This document shows, piece after piece, positions 35,046-44,920 of a stretch of DNA of 64,000 nucleotides (positions within the stretch are counted from its first letter, which is position 1; each line of letters opens with the position of its first letter). The notes beneath the pieces are model-generated. The model was not told the origin of the DNA, made no database searches, and worked only from the letters and a program-made list of their open reading frames with translations. A program made the position numbers and the translations under genes. Source of the DNA: Caenorhabditis elegans (Eukaryota > Nematoda > Chromadorea > Rhabditida > Rhabditidae); NCBI RefSeq assembly GCF_000002985.6, contig NC_003280.10:3406501-3470500 (forward strand), written 5' to 3'.

Positions 35046-35211
35046 TTAATAGCAGTTAAAATGAATAAAAGATTGTGACACAAAGGAGTAGACAAAGTTT
35101 TTTTTCGCTATTGTTATGTAAATTTTTGTAGCTACAATAGAAAAATCTTTCCGGAAAAGCCAACAAGTAGGAATTTATACCATTTTCTTCTTGTATTTTT
35201 GTTCAAAAAAA

Positions 35212-35945
35212 ATGAATTGGTTGACACTTTTCATACTATTTGGTGCCATTTCCAAAATCGAGGCCTTCATAAATAAAAACCCTCTGGAAAATTCCGATAT
35301 TGCTGAAATACTCCCTGGGGATCCTGGGGAGAATCCAGAAGAGTCTGAAGAATCTGACCGCGCAGGAGTTTCAAGAGAGCTAGAAGAGGTTCGAGTTCTA
35401 GAAGAACCAGAAGTTCCAGATGTTCCTGAAGCCCTAGAAGAGCATGAAGTTTCCCAGGAGCTAGAAGAAACTGATCAACCAGAAGATCCCTGTCAATCCT
35501 GTCCTATGATTAGCTTGGAGGATCCAGAAGATCCAAGGATCAGCTTTTACATGTAAGTTCCTAATTATGAACCTCAAGTCGTGCTTATTTTTTCAGTGAA
35601 AGTGATCTGAATGATGGTTGTTCTAAGCGACAAGCCACTTGCGAGGCCAACCCCGGAACCATGTGCTCAAATTTTCAAATTCACGTGAGTTAACCAACTG
35701 TAAGAGTTCTGAAGCCTGTACTTTCAGGCAGAAACCTCAGCTGGAGCAACAGTCCCAGTGGGAAGCTGGAATGCTAACGGAGCTGAAAGTTCTTTGTCGT
35801 GCCAAGATGATGGTACATGGCTAGATCAAGAAAATCCAGCTCTAGCGGACACAGTGTAAGTTAGGCTTGTGAGCCTGGAGCCCAATTAACTTCAATTTTC
35901 AGTGTGAACGTGGTCAAGCTGGTCTGCTCGTACGATTGCGAATGA
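35212..35945 (+). CDS. Secreted C6-domain (DUF281-type) protein
   Basis: Four exons (35212-35552, 35597-35684, 35728-35855, 35903-35945) give 199 residues. A signal peptide (MNWLTLFILFGAISKIEA) is followed by ~75 residues very rich in Glu and Pro (EESEES, EEPEVPDVPEALEEHE). A C-terminal cysteine module follows: CQSCP, NDGCSKRQATCEANPGTMC, a GATVPVGSWN strand, SLSCQDDGTW and VKLVCSYDCE. The order and spacing fit the nematode C6 domain (Pfam C6/DUF281), an extracellular domain of unknown function found in many copies in Caenorhabditis. A Glu-rich spacer before it is unusual. An AATAAA lies at 35978. Confidence 0.8.
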
Positions 35946-35989
35946 GGACTAAAATACACTTTGCATTTTGAAATTTAATAAACCGAGAG

Positions 35990-36738
35990 TCAGTTTATTT
36001 CAGAAACGACATCTATAAAACATTTGAACAGGCCAATATAACACCATTGCCACGTAGAATTTTGAGACTTTTTCCGTTGAATCCCGTCGATTTTCCAGCT
36101 AGTCGGACTGAGAAAACTCTGGAATCATGAACATTTTAGGGCTAGATATTGCAGATTACCAACTCACCTTATTCAAATACCACTTTCCATTTCTAGATTT
36201 CGATCCAGAGATTTGCAATTCCGCCTCAATTCGGTTGTAGGACACGTATCGAGCACTTGTTACCGTAATTTTGATTGTCTTGCTAGATTCGATAAGTTTG
36301 TCAGCGTACGGATCATCACCTGGAATTTTATCTTAAGCTTCAGCTTAGGCTTAGGATTAGACTCAGGCTTAAGTTTAGGCTTAAGATTATGCATAGGATT
36401 AGGCTTAGGCTTATTCTTATGCTAAGGCTTGTTTTCATCAATTTATTCATCAAACCGGCAGAAAAACCATGAAAAATTGCCCGAAAGATTCACAATAAAG
36501 CATTTCTTCACCTTCTTTACCAATTCTAGTGAGACTTTTCTACTTCTAACGAACCTTTTGTGACATCAAATATTTTGAGAAGGGTTTTCTTATCACCGGA
36601 GCTCACTGCTGTTTCAAGAGAGGTGATCTGCTTCTCTACGATCAAAACGGGACTTGGGTGCGGAATAATGAAGCTCGGAACATGAAAATTGGCGGAGCAT
36701 CTGATTCCGAGAACGAGAAGTACGATGAAACAAAGCAT
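35990..36738 (-). CDS. Small secreted protein, predicted NTF2-like fold (family member 2)
   Basis: Three exons (36738-36555, 36319-36168, 36118-35990; phases 1 and 0) give 154 residues. Signal peptide MLCFIVLLVLGIRCSA; helix QITSLETAVSSGDKKTLLKIF; middle DDPYADKLIESSKTIKITV and GKWYLNK; end SPTSWKIDGIQ...WCYIGLFKCFIDVV, closely matching member 1. The acceptor at 36119-36120 was chosen over one 9 bp downstream because only it keeps the frame. Intron 1 holds a TTAGGC tract (36340-36425). This gene and member 1 flank the C6 gene and may come from an inverted duplication. Confidence 0.68.
36340..36425 (+). repeat. Interstitial TTAGGC-type tract
   Basis: Degenerate TTAGGC, TTAGGA and TTAAGC units inside intron 1 of the secreted protein gene at 35990-36738. 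Confidence 0.7.
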
Positions 36739-37082
36739 TGTGATTTTTAGGAAATGAATTTATTCACGTTTTTGAGTTGAAAAAAATTTTTTATTTTACC
36801 AGAGAATAATAAGAAAAGCTTGATTTAAAAATAAAAAAGAACGCCAGAGATAACGTATTATTAAGCACGCAAGTACCGTAATCCAGTAAAAGTTTTTTTT
36901 GTAATTTTTATGTTTTTTTGTATTTTTCCGGATTTTTGGAATTCCTAAACACATTTTCAATTGAAATCGGAGAAAAAATATTCGACGGAAACAGTAAAAC
37001 TTTATTTCACACTATTAAACAACATGTTATTGGGGCATTTTTCGGGTAAAAATCACAATTAAAAAATAAATCGATGAGATGA

Positions 37083-37865
37083 TCATCCAGAACGGAAGTA
37101 CATTGTAATTGTAGAAGATTTTTGAATATTGTAGTCGCCGATTGAACAATGATCCTCCAATCTTTTTCCTGAAAATTTTTTTTTTAAAATCAATTTTTAA
37201 CTAAAAATCTATTTTAACCAACCACTGAAACTAAGCCAATATGAATGTTGGGGAATGTCATGACGATGTTCAATATCATTTTTTATATCGAAAACTGTAT
37301 CTTCTCGGTGAATTTTGAAAGCGTAGCTCACTCCCAGAACCTTCACAAAAATTTGAAATTCTGGTTTCGGAGCAGCACGATTTTCGCAGTTTTTCCGACT
37401 ATCCATATCACTTCTCAACGAATGCAAATCGTATTTCATATTTCTCAAATCTCTTTCCATTTTCACAATTTTCGCCGAATGGGATTGTCTCATCATTTCG
37501 AAATGTCGCTCAAAATCCAATTTTTGCGCCGCCTGGGCAGTTGTAAGTGTCTCCAATTTGTCTCGCATCGATTTCATCTCTGTGTTATGCTTCAATTTGA
37601 TAATTTTCTGCTCATTTCTCAGCTTCTCATTGAGAATATTTTGTTCTTCTTGATTTTTCAGAAGTTGTCCACAAAGTGTTTGAGTTTCCAGGAGCAGCTG
37701 ATTTTCCACGAAGCTGGACGGCTCGGATGGAAGTTTCTGGAAAATATAAATTAATTTTAAAAGTAATAATCAATAATAACTAACCTGGATGAGGGAATAT
37801 TGAATTTTGGAAGTTTCCTGTCGAAGTTTCTCGAATTCCGACATCAAATCCTTCGAGTTACTCAT
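37083..37865 (-). CDS. Coiled-coil/ubiquitin-like protein, array copy 1 (intact)
   Basis: Three exons (37865-37785, 81 nt; 37736-37223; 37168-37083) give 226 residues. Exon 1 codes the family motif (MSNSKDLMSEFEKLRQETSK...). Exon 2 codes a long charged helix with coiled-coil character (residues ~30-150), then FQIFVKVLGVSYAFKI and HREDTVFDIKNDIEHRHDIP. Exon 3 codes GKRLEDHCSIGDYNIQ. The last ~75 residues align by eye with ubiquitin: the SDTIENVKAKIQDKEGIP helix and the [20 protein letters not shown] loop. The exon 2/3 junction falls just before GK. There is no C-terminal Gly-Gly, so conjugation like ubiquitin is not expected; the domain is more likely a built-in adaptor. The gene runs opposite to copies 3-10. 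Confidence 0.78.
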
Positions 37866-38020
37866 TTTTCGTGGGCAAGTCTAAAAATAAGATTCATTTA
37901 GTTTTTAAAACTTGAAAATTAAAATTTAAATACTGAAAAACCCAGAGAAATGGAAAGAAAACAACGCGTTGTTTTTCTTTTTCAACGAATTATCATGAAA
38001 AACAATGCTCGTTATTAGTA

Positions 38021-38067
38021 ATGCAAAGTCCGCAAACACCTTGCGTACTTCATCATCTACAGTAGTT
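38021..38067 (+). promoter_or_regulatory. Conserved array box, copy 1
   Basis: ATGCAAAGTCCGCAAACACC followed by TTGCGTACTTC...CTACAGTAGTT. It lies about 155 bp upstream of the minus-strand start at 37865. Related copies lie before most other members of the array, always in plus orientation. Confidence 0.55.
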
Positions 38068-38227
38068 AACTGTAAAAATCACCCGAAAAATGTTTTCAAA
38101 GTTTTCTGAAAAATATTCGAACTGTCTTATAACTGATTCTCCATACGATGCTCATATTCAAAATAGAAAAATCCATATCCAGTTTATATTCAAAAAAAAA
38201 ATTTATTACAAAAATAAGATTAACAAA

Positions 38228-38864
38228 TTATATCAAATTGGCAGGTAACAAATTAATAATCATAGTAACGTTCAAGAGCAGGGTAGATAATTTTTTTTTT
38301 TTTTTTAGATAAATTTCTCGAGACTGATCAATATTGTAAGATCCAATCGAGCGATTGTCCTGAAGCTTCTGACCACCTGAAAAGTTTTAAAAATTGTGAT
38401 GAAAATTGGTTTTAACAAACCATAATACAGATTAAAACTTTCAACCAAATCGTTGTTGAGCAGATTCGCCACCTTCACTCTTACATAACGAATCAAATAA
38501 GAATTTCGTACTTCGACAGCGTGGTACTTGTAATCATCGAACACGAAAATTTCAAAAAGTGAATTGTCCGCAACTCGGTTTCCGCCATTCTTCAGATTTT
38601 CCAGCTCCTCCTTGATCTTTGCGTTCTCAATTTTTTGATTTTCTTCAACTTTTTGAAGTCTCTTCTTTAGCGACTTCTGTTCTTCGAGTAGTTCTGCGCA
38701 AAGCGATTTGACATCCAAGAGCAATTGATTTTCGACGAGTGTGGAGCCGTTCGGAAATTTCTGGAAAAAAATATTTTTATTTAATGTTTTAATATACTTT
38801 TTTTCCCAACCGATTCAAGTCGAAGTTTCTGCAATTTCGACATCACATTATTCGAGTTGTCCAT
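38228..38864 (-). CDS. Coiled-coil/ubiquitin-like protein, array copy 2
   Basis: Exons 38864-38811 (54 nt), 38760-38421 and 38376 down to a stop near 38228. Exon 1 is nine codons shorter than in the other copies (MDNSNNVMSKLQKLRLES), having lost the end of the family motif. Exon 2 has a shorter coiled coil (KKRLQKVEENQKIENAKIKE) and the first half of the ubiquitin-like fold (FEIFVFDD, IRYVRVKVANLL). Exon 3 reads GGQKLQDNRSIGSYNID and then runs through a 16-A tract in frame into a ~20-residue tail that other copies lack, presumably after loss of the usual stop. Probably functional or only recently altered. Confidence 0.65.
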
Positions 38865-39021
38865 TTTTCGCGAACAATTCTGAAAATATTATATTTCAAA
38901 GCATTTCGCGTTTTTCTGGCATTGAAAATCAGTTTGTAAGCATTAGACTGTAATGAGAAGAGATTTGAAATTAAAAAAAAAAAAAAAAAATTTTTAATAT
39001 GAGCAATGCGCGTCATTTGCA

Positions 39022-39068
39022 ATGCAAAGTCCGTAAACACTCTGCGTACTTCCTCGTCTACCGTAGTT
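39022..39068 (+). promoter_or_regulatory. Conserved array box, copy 2, between divergent genes
   Basis: ATGCAAAGTCCGTAAACACT, then CTGCGTACTTCCTC and CTACCGTAGTT. It lies 158 bp from the start of copy 2 (minus strand) and about 200 bp from the start of copy 3 (plus strand), so it could serve both. Confidence 0.6.
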
Positions 39069-39269
39069 TCTTCGAAAATTTCGTTCGTGAACATTTTTCC
39101 TTTCAGTTTTTCAATTTTGTTCAGTTTTCTTGAGATTTTTGGAGTTTATTTTCCGAATTGTTCTAGAAAATATCTAATTACGCCAGAAAATGTGGTTTTA
39201 TTCGCAAGCATGCTGTTGTAACCGCTAAAACACCAATATCTCAAAAAATGTTTTTTTTCAGATTCCAAA

Positions 39270-40167
39270 ATGTCGGAGCCGAGCAATTTGGTGTCTAAAT
39301 TTCAAAAACTTCGCGTTGAAGCTTCCAAGATACAGAATGAGTTTAAAGAGGTTTAGTTTTCGAGCTTACACATTATAAGAACATCAATTTTCTTCCAGAA
39401 ACCCAGCTATACGCTGTTCAAAGAGACTCTGGACATAAGCGAGAAGCTTTTGGAAAAACAATTCGAATTCAACGATGAGATGAAGCAAATTCAGCAGAAC
39501 GTGATGTCGGAGTTGAAATCTGTGAAAAAAGAACTGAAACAGGCGACATCAATTAAGGATCTTCTTGAGATTCTCGAAATAATCCAGAAGATTTTTAAAA
39601 AACAAGACGAATTTCAGCAAGTCCAGGAAAATCAAAACAAATCGATCGAAAATTTGAATTCGGAATTGAAGACTGTCAAAGCAGAGCTGAATGAGACGAA
39701 AAAGCAACAAGAGTCTCAGGAAAAATTGATCGACAATTCGGATAAAAACTTGAAACTGATTTTAGAATCGATATTGAAATTTCAGAAAAGTCAAGATCAG
39801 ATTATGATGAAGATTATGGAAGGATCAGCTGTGCAAGACGTCCCACTTGGAACTGTAGAATTGACAAAAATTGACCCATTTTTTGAGATTTTGGTTATCT
39901 GGACCGAATCGTGTGGCATATTCGCGTCTGAAAACCACTGGAAACTTCGCGTGTGCGGATCGGATACAATTCGACACATCAAACTTCGCATCAATTCACT
40001 TGCAAAAGTAGACATCAGCTCGTTCAGAATGGTGCTTCGTGGTTGGTTGGTTTCAAAGTAGATTTAAAAATAAAATTCGAATTTCAGGAAAACTTCTCGA
40101 AGACCACCACTCTCTCGCCTACTACAACATTCAAGAAGGCGCATTAATTTGGCTATACTCTCGTTGA
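39270..40167 (+). CDS. Coiled-coil/ubiquitin-like protein, array copy 3 (intact)
   Basis: Exons 39270-39350 (81 nt), 39399-40041 and 40088-40167 give 267 residues. The N-terminal motif MSEPSNLVSKFQKLRVEASK is followed by ~150 residues of heptad-like coiled coil (VMSELKSVKKELKQATSIKD, ENLNSELKTVKAELNETKKQ). A ubiquitin-like C-terminus follows: FFEILVIWTESCG, SDTIRHIKLRINSLAKVDIS, FRMVLRG, GKLLEDHHSLAYYNIQEG and the end LYSR. The SDTIR..K helix and the LEDHHSLAYYNI segment align with ubiquitin's SDTIENVK and [12 protein letters not shown]. No terminal Gly-Gly. The 3' UTR has GCGAATAAATAATTG (about 40217), a word reused in other copies. Confidence 0.8.
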
Positions 40168-40456
40168 ATCATAATTATTCTAATTTTCATTCACTTTTTT
40201 CAAGATATTGTTATTTTGCGAATAAATAATTGTTAACTAAAATTGTTCGCTTTTCACAGATTTTTTTTAAAAATGATTCTGCAATCATTTGGATATTTGA
40301 TTTACTCAAAAATAAAAGCAACTTTCTTGGTTTTCGGTTCTTGTTCAGTTTTTAGAGAGTTTTTTCTCGAATTTACCTGGGAAATTAGAAAAGTTAACTA
40401 GGAACTTCTTTGCATTTCAAAAATTATCAAAAAGCTTTTTTTTTTCAGATTTAAAA

Positions 40457-41490
40457 ATGTCGGAGACAAGCAGTTTGATGTCTCAATTCCAAAAACTTCG
40501 CGTTGAAACTTCCAAGATATACAATGAATTCACAGAGGTGAGAATAATAATAATAATTTATTACGCTCGCTGGGAGACGTGAAGGAATACAGAATACAAA
40601 AGTTATCATTGTTCGCTTGAACTAGAATTGGTGCAGTCGGGCAGTTGTTTCCATTCCATTAGAATGTTGTCCTTGTCCTTGCTTGTCCTTGCGCAGACTC
40701 CCCCATAGTGGGCGAACGATTCCCGAGTGAAAAAAAAGATTTTGAAAAAACACGATTGTCAAAAAACCCAGAAAAATCAAAACAGGGTGATCGAAAATTT
40801 GATATTGGATTTGGAGATGGTCAAAAATGAGACTAGTGATATGAAAAAGCAACAAGAGACTCAGATTTTGAAGGAACAAGACGAATTTCAAGATGAGATT
40901 AGGCAAGAATTTCTGAAAATCCAGGAAAATGAAAACAAATTGATCGAAAAGTTGATGTCGGAATTGAAAACTCTCAAAACAGAGCTGAATGAGACTAAAA
41001 ATCAAATAAGTGACCTGCATAATGCAACAAAGCAACAGGAGTCTCAGGCACAATCGATGAATGATCTTCTAACCAAGAATTCGAATAATAATCTGAAAAT
41101 GATGCTGAAAATTCAGGAAGGTCAAGATCGGATTATGATGAAGATTCAAGAAGGAGCTGCTGTGAAAGACGTCCCAATTGAATCTGGAGAATTGGCAAAG
41201 AATGACTCAATGTTTAAGATTTTTGTTTCCTGGTCCATTCCGGGTGGCATATTCGTGTCTGAAAACCGCAGGAAACTACCAGTGTACGAATCGAACACAA
41301 TTCGACAAATCAAACTGCGCATCAATTCACTTGTAGGAATAGACATCGGCTCGTTCAGCTCGTACTGTGATGGTCGGTTGTTTTCGAAATTGCTTTTTAA
41401 AATAAAATTTGCATCTCAGATAAAATTCTCGAAGACGACCACACTCTCGCTCACTACAACATTTCGTACAACAATTCGCGTATTCTCATA
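40457..41490 (+). pseudogene. Coiled-coil/ubiquitin-like array copy 4, interrupted
   Basis: Exon 1 (40457-40537) codes an intact MSETSSLMSQFQKLRVETSK motif. The start of exon 2 is missing and replaced by an unrelated ~185 bp (40538-40724). Family sequence resumes at about 40725 (ILKKHDCQKTQKNQN) and runs through the coiled coil into FKIFVSWSIPGG, SNTIRQIKLRINSLVGIDIG, with the exon 2 donor at 41373. Exon 3 starts DKILEDDHTLAHYNI, but a small indel then changes the frame, so the normal end is lost. With both changes this copy is probably dead, though splicing from exon 1 to the AAAACCCAG acceptor near 40763 could still give a protein. Confidence 0.65.
40538..40724 (-). mobile_element. Probable 3' end of a non-LTR retrotransposon, antisense
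   Basis: Foreign sequence inside array copy 4. On the minus strand it reads from CACTCGGGAATCGTTCGCCC through an open stretch (WGSLRKDKQGQGQHSN) and ends in TAATAAATTATTATTATTATT. A short 5'-truncated insert with a simple-repeat tail is typical of non-LTR elements. The family cannot be named by eye. Confidence 0.45.
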
Positions 41491-41639
41491 ATTCTCCATT
41501 TTTGCTCATTTTCAACTTGAATTTCACCGTTAATGACAATTAATGAATCTTTTTTTGTTTCAGAATCCTCAAGTTCATGGAATTCTCCAGCTCATAATTT
41601 TTTATCGATTTTTTTAAATTATTGCCGATACTAAAGTTC

Positions 41640-42250
41640 CCGGCAGTTTGCGAATAAATAATTGTGAAAATCCAAGAAAATCAAAACAAATTGTTCGAAA
41701 ATTTGATGTCGGAATTGAAAACTGTCAAAACAGAGCTGATTGAGACGAAAAATCAAATAAATGGTCTTCCTACCAAGATTTCGGATAACAATCTGGAAAT
41801 GATACTGAAAATTCAGAAAAGTCAAGATCAGATGAAGATTCAGGAAGGAGAATTTGCGAAGAAGATCGAAGAATCAGTTGCACCTGTGAAAACACCGCTG
41901 GAAGCCCCAATTGAAGATAAAAAATTGGATAATAAAAAACCATTTTTCAAGATTACTGTACATTTGCATGGAGGTCCTAATGCATCCGTATATGGAAGAA
42001 AGTACAATCATCTCGTGTTCGATGCGCATACGATTCGTGATCTTAAAGTGCGGATCAAGGCACTTATTATGCAGTCCAGTCCAATAAAACTGAGAACCGA
42101 ATTGTACAGATTGTTCTTTGTTTGTTAGTTTAAATCCCCCTTTCTTCATAATTTTTTAATTATACTTTCAGATACACTTCTCGAAGACCACCAAACTATC
42201 GCTTATTACAAATTCAAGAAGGCTCAACACTTGACCTGATTCCGCTATAA
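41640..42250 (+). pseudogene. Coiled-coil/ubiquitin-like array copy 5, partial
   Basis: No exon 1. Family sequence begins abruptly in the coiled coil (KIQENQNKLFENLMSELKTV), directly after GCGAATAAATAATTG, the 3' UTR word of other copies. This suggests a recombination join between a 3' UTR and exon 2. The ubiquitin-like part is diverged (FFKITVHLHGG, DAHTIRDLKVRIKALI). The last exon (LLEDHQTIAYYK) has a 2-bp deletion in the YYNIQEG segment that shifts the frame. An ATG at 41664 could start a shortened protein. Confidence 0.6.
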
Positions 42251-42440
42251 TTTTTTGAATTTTATCGATTTTTTCTTGTGAATAATTTATAGCTCCCTCA
42301 CTTTATTTGCCGATTGAAAAAATTAAAACATATTTTTCGATTTTCACATATTTAATTATTTAAAATTATTTTTGCAATCATTTGGATATTTCCTTGATCA
42401 AAATTCAAAACTGCAAAAAAACTTTTTTAAAAAAATTTTT

Positions 42441-42501
42441 GCGCGTAATTTTAAGTGCAAAGTCTGCAAACACGTTGCGTACTCCGCCACCTACCGTAGT
42501 T
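42441..42501 (+). promoter_or_regulatory. Conserved array box, copy 3
   Basis: GCGCGTAATTTTAAGTGCAA, AGTCTGCAAACACGTTGCGT, then ACTCCGCCACCTACCGTAGT. It ends about 230 bp before the start of array copy 6. Confidence 0.6.
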
Positions 42502-42729
42502 TCCAATGAAAATTTGCCTGAACATCTTTTCCGGTTTTCTTGGTTCTTGTTCAGTTTTTTTTTTTGAAAAGTTCCAATGATTTTTCGAGTTTCTTTTCCG
42601 TATTTTCCCTTAAAAATATCGAAATTAACTAAAAAATGTGGTTTTATTTGCAAAAATTGTCTAGAATCAGCTTTGTTAAGCGGTTTAACACGAAAACCTT
42701 TCAAAATGTTTTTTTTTTCAGATTTCAAA

Positions 42730-43366
42730 ATGTCGGGGCCAAGCGATTTGATGTCTGAATTTCGAAAACTTCGCGTTGAAGCTTCCAAGATTCAGAATGA
42801 GTTCAAAGAGGTTTAGTTTTCGAACTCACAAATAATTAAAAATCAGTTTTCTTCCAGATACCCAGCTCTGCGGATCATAAGCTGATCAAAGAGACTCTGG
42901 AAATGAGCCAAAAAATTTTGAAAAAACAAGACCAATTTCAAGATGAGATGAAGCAAGAATTTTTCAAACATAACTACAAAATCAAGCAAGAATTTCAAAA
43001 AATCCAGGAAAAGCAGAACAAATTGATCGAAAATTTGATGTCGGAATTGAAGACTGTCAAAGCCGAGCTGAATGTGACGAAAAATCAAATAAATGGTCTT
43101 CTTGCCAAGAATTCGGATGAAAATTTGGAACTGATTCTAGAATCGATATGGATAATTCATAAACGTCAGGATCAGATGATGATGATGAATCAGCAAGGAG
43201 AAACTGTACATTTTTAATTTGGCTGCTAAGCTCATTTATCTTCGTTTTTTCTCGTTTTTTCTCATTTTTATCGATAAAAATATATTTTTTGTTGCAGAAT
43301 ATCACAAAACCGCAACGGAAACGCGTCCAACAGCACAAAACGGTGCCGAATTCAACAAAAAAGTAG
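42730..43366 (+). CDS. Coiled-coil protein, array copy 6, basic tail instead of ubiquitin-like domain
   Basis: Exon 1 (42730-42810) codes MSGPSDLMSEFRKLRVEASK. Exon 2 starts at 42858 (IPSSADHKLIKETLEMSQKI) and carries the coiled coil. The frame then meets a stop soon after QQGET at 43217 if unspliced. A GT donor directly after QQGET and a TTGTTGCAG acceptor at about 43297 join in frame to a short exon coding NITKPQRKRVQQHKTVPN and ending at 43366. The ubiquitin-like domain is absent. The basic tail (KPQRKR) resembles a nuclear localisation signal. Whether the tail is made, or the copy is a truncated relic, depends on splicing. Confidence 0.5.
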
Positions 43367-43429
43367 GTTTTTTCCCATTTTCTCAAAAAAATCCCTATTT
43401 TATGTAATTTGCAAAAAAACACATTTTTT

Positions 43430-43490
43430 GCGCGTAATTTGAAGCGCAAAGTCCGCAAACACGTTGCGTACTCCGCCACCTACCGTAGTT
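43430..43490 (+). promoter_or_regulatory. Conserved array box, copy 4
   Basis: GCGCGTAATTTGAAGCGCAA, AGTCCGCAAACACGTTGCGT, then ACTCCGCCACCTACCGTAGT. It ends 200 bp before the start of array copy 7. Confidence 0.6.
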
Positions 43491-43689
43491 CCCTTGAAAA
43501 TTTGTTTTTGGTTCTTGTTCAGTTTTTTGAAAATTTTCCAATGCTTTTTCAAGTGTCTTTCCAGAATTTTTATTTAAAAATATAGAAATTAACTAAAAAT
43601 GCGGTTTTATTTTCAAAAATTACACCGAATGAGCTCTTAAACCTCAAACACGAAAACTTTATTAAAATGGCTTTTTTTCAGATTTAAAA

Positions 43690-44484
43690 ATGTCGGACCC
43701 AAGAGATTTGATGTCTGAATTTCAAAAACTACGCGTTGAAACTTCCAAAATACAAAATGAATTCAAAGAGGTGAGAATATCAGAATTAAAACTTTAAAAA
43801 ATCAAATTGTTTCCAGAAACCAGGCTACGTGGAAGATAAACTGCACAAGAACACTCAGGAAATTTGCCAACAGATTTTAAAGAAACAAGGCAAATCTCAA
43901 AAATCCCAGGAAAATCAAAACGCGTTTATCGAAAATTTGATGTCGGAATTGAAGACTGCCAAATCAAAGCTAAATGAGACCGAAAATCAAATAAGTGACC
44001 TGCATGAAGCAACGAAGCAACAGGAGTCTCAGGCAAATTTGTGGAATGATCTTGTTGCCAAGATTTCGGATAAAAATCTGGAAATGATGCTGAAAATTCA
44101 AAAAAGTCAGGATCTGATGATTATGAAGATGCAGGAAGGATCAGCTGTGCAAGACGTCCCAATTGAAACTGAAAAATCGGCAAAGAATGGCCCATTTTTT
44201 GAGATTTTGGTCATCTGGACCGACTCGCGTGGCCCAGTAGTTCCTGGGAACCATGGGAAGCTTCGGGTGTGCGGATCGGATACAATTCGACAGATAAAAC
44301 CGCGCATCAATTCACTTGCAGGAATAGATACCATCTCGTTCAGAACGTTCTGTGATGGTCGGTTTTTCTCGAAGTAGCTTTTTAAAATAAAATTTACATT
44401 TCAGATAAATTTCTCGAAGACGACCACACTCTCGCCCACTACAACATTCGAGAAGGCTCAACAATTTGCGTATTCTTTCATTAA
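43690..44484 (+). CDS. Coiled-coil/ubiquitin-like protein, array copy 7 (intact)
   Basis: Exons 43690-43770 (81 nt), 43817-44357 and 44405-44484 (80 nt) give 233 residues. N-terminal MSDPRDLMSEFQKLRVETSK; exon 2 begins KPGYVEDKLHKNTQEICQQI and carries coiled coil (ENLMSELKTAKSKLNETENQ). The ubiquitin-like end has FFEILVIWTDSRG, SDTIRQIKPRINSLAGID, DKFLEDDHTLAHYNIREG and CVFFH. The frame and all splice sites are sound. A QDVPIETEKSAKNG linker between coil and fold is shared with copies 3, 4 and 8. Confidence 0.8.
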
Positions 44485-44670
44485 ATCATAATGTTTTATC
44501 GACTTTTGTTCAAGATGTTGTCTAAAGTTCCCCATTTCTTAAAATAAATACGAACAACGTATCATCGTTTTTTAAAATTTATTTTTAATAGTTATTTTCA
44601 GTCATTCAAATATTTTATTCGATCAAAAACTCCCTATTTTAATTTGCAACAAAAAAAAACAATTTTTTAT

Positions 44671-44731
44671 GCGCGTATTTTCAGGTGCAGAGTCTGCGAA
44701 CACGTTGCGGACTCTGCCACCTACCGTAGTC
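44671..44731 (+). promoter_or_regulatory. Conserved array box, copy 5
   Basis: GCGCGTATTTTCAGGTGCAG, AGTCTGCGAACACGTTGCGG, then ACTCTGCCACCTACCGTAGT. It ends 190 bp before the start of array copy 8. Confidence 0.6.
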
Positions 44732-44920
44732 CCCTTGAAAATTTGTCCGAACATTTTTCCCAGTGTTGTTTGTTTTTGATAAGTTTTTTGAGAATTTCCA
44801 ATTATTTTTCGGGTGTCTTTTCCAAATTTTTATGTAAAAATAACGAAATTAATTAAAAAAGTGTGGTTTTATTTGCAAAAATTACAACGATGCCTTAATA
44901 ATTTTTTTTCAGATTTCAAA

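Noticed and set aside
37245-37754. 169-codon plus-strand frame opposite array copy 1
   Set aside because: The minus frame has the family motif, splice sites and the ubiquitin-like end. The plus frame is an unstructured shadow.
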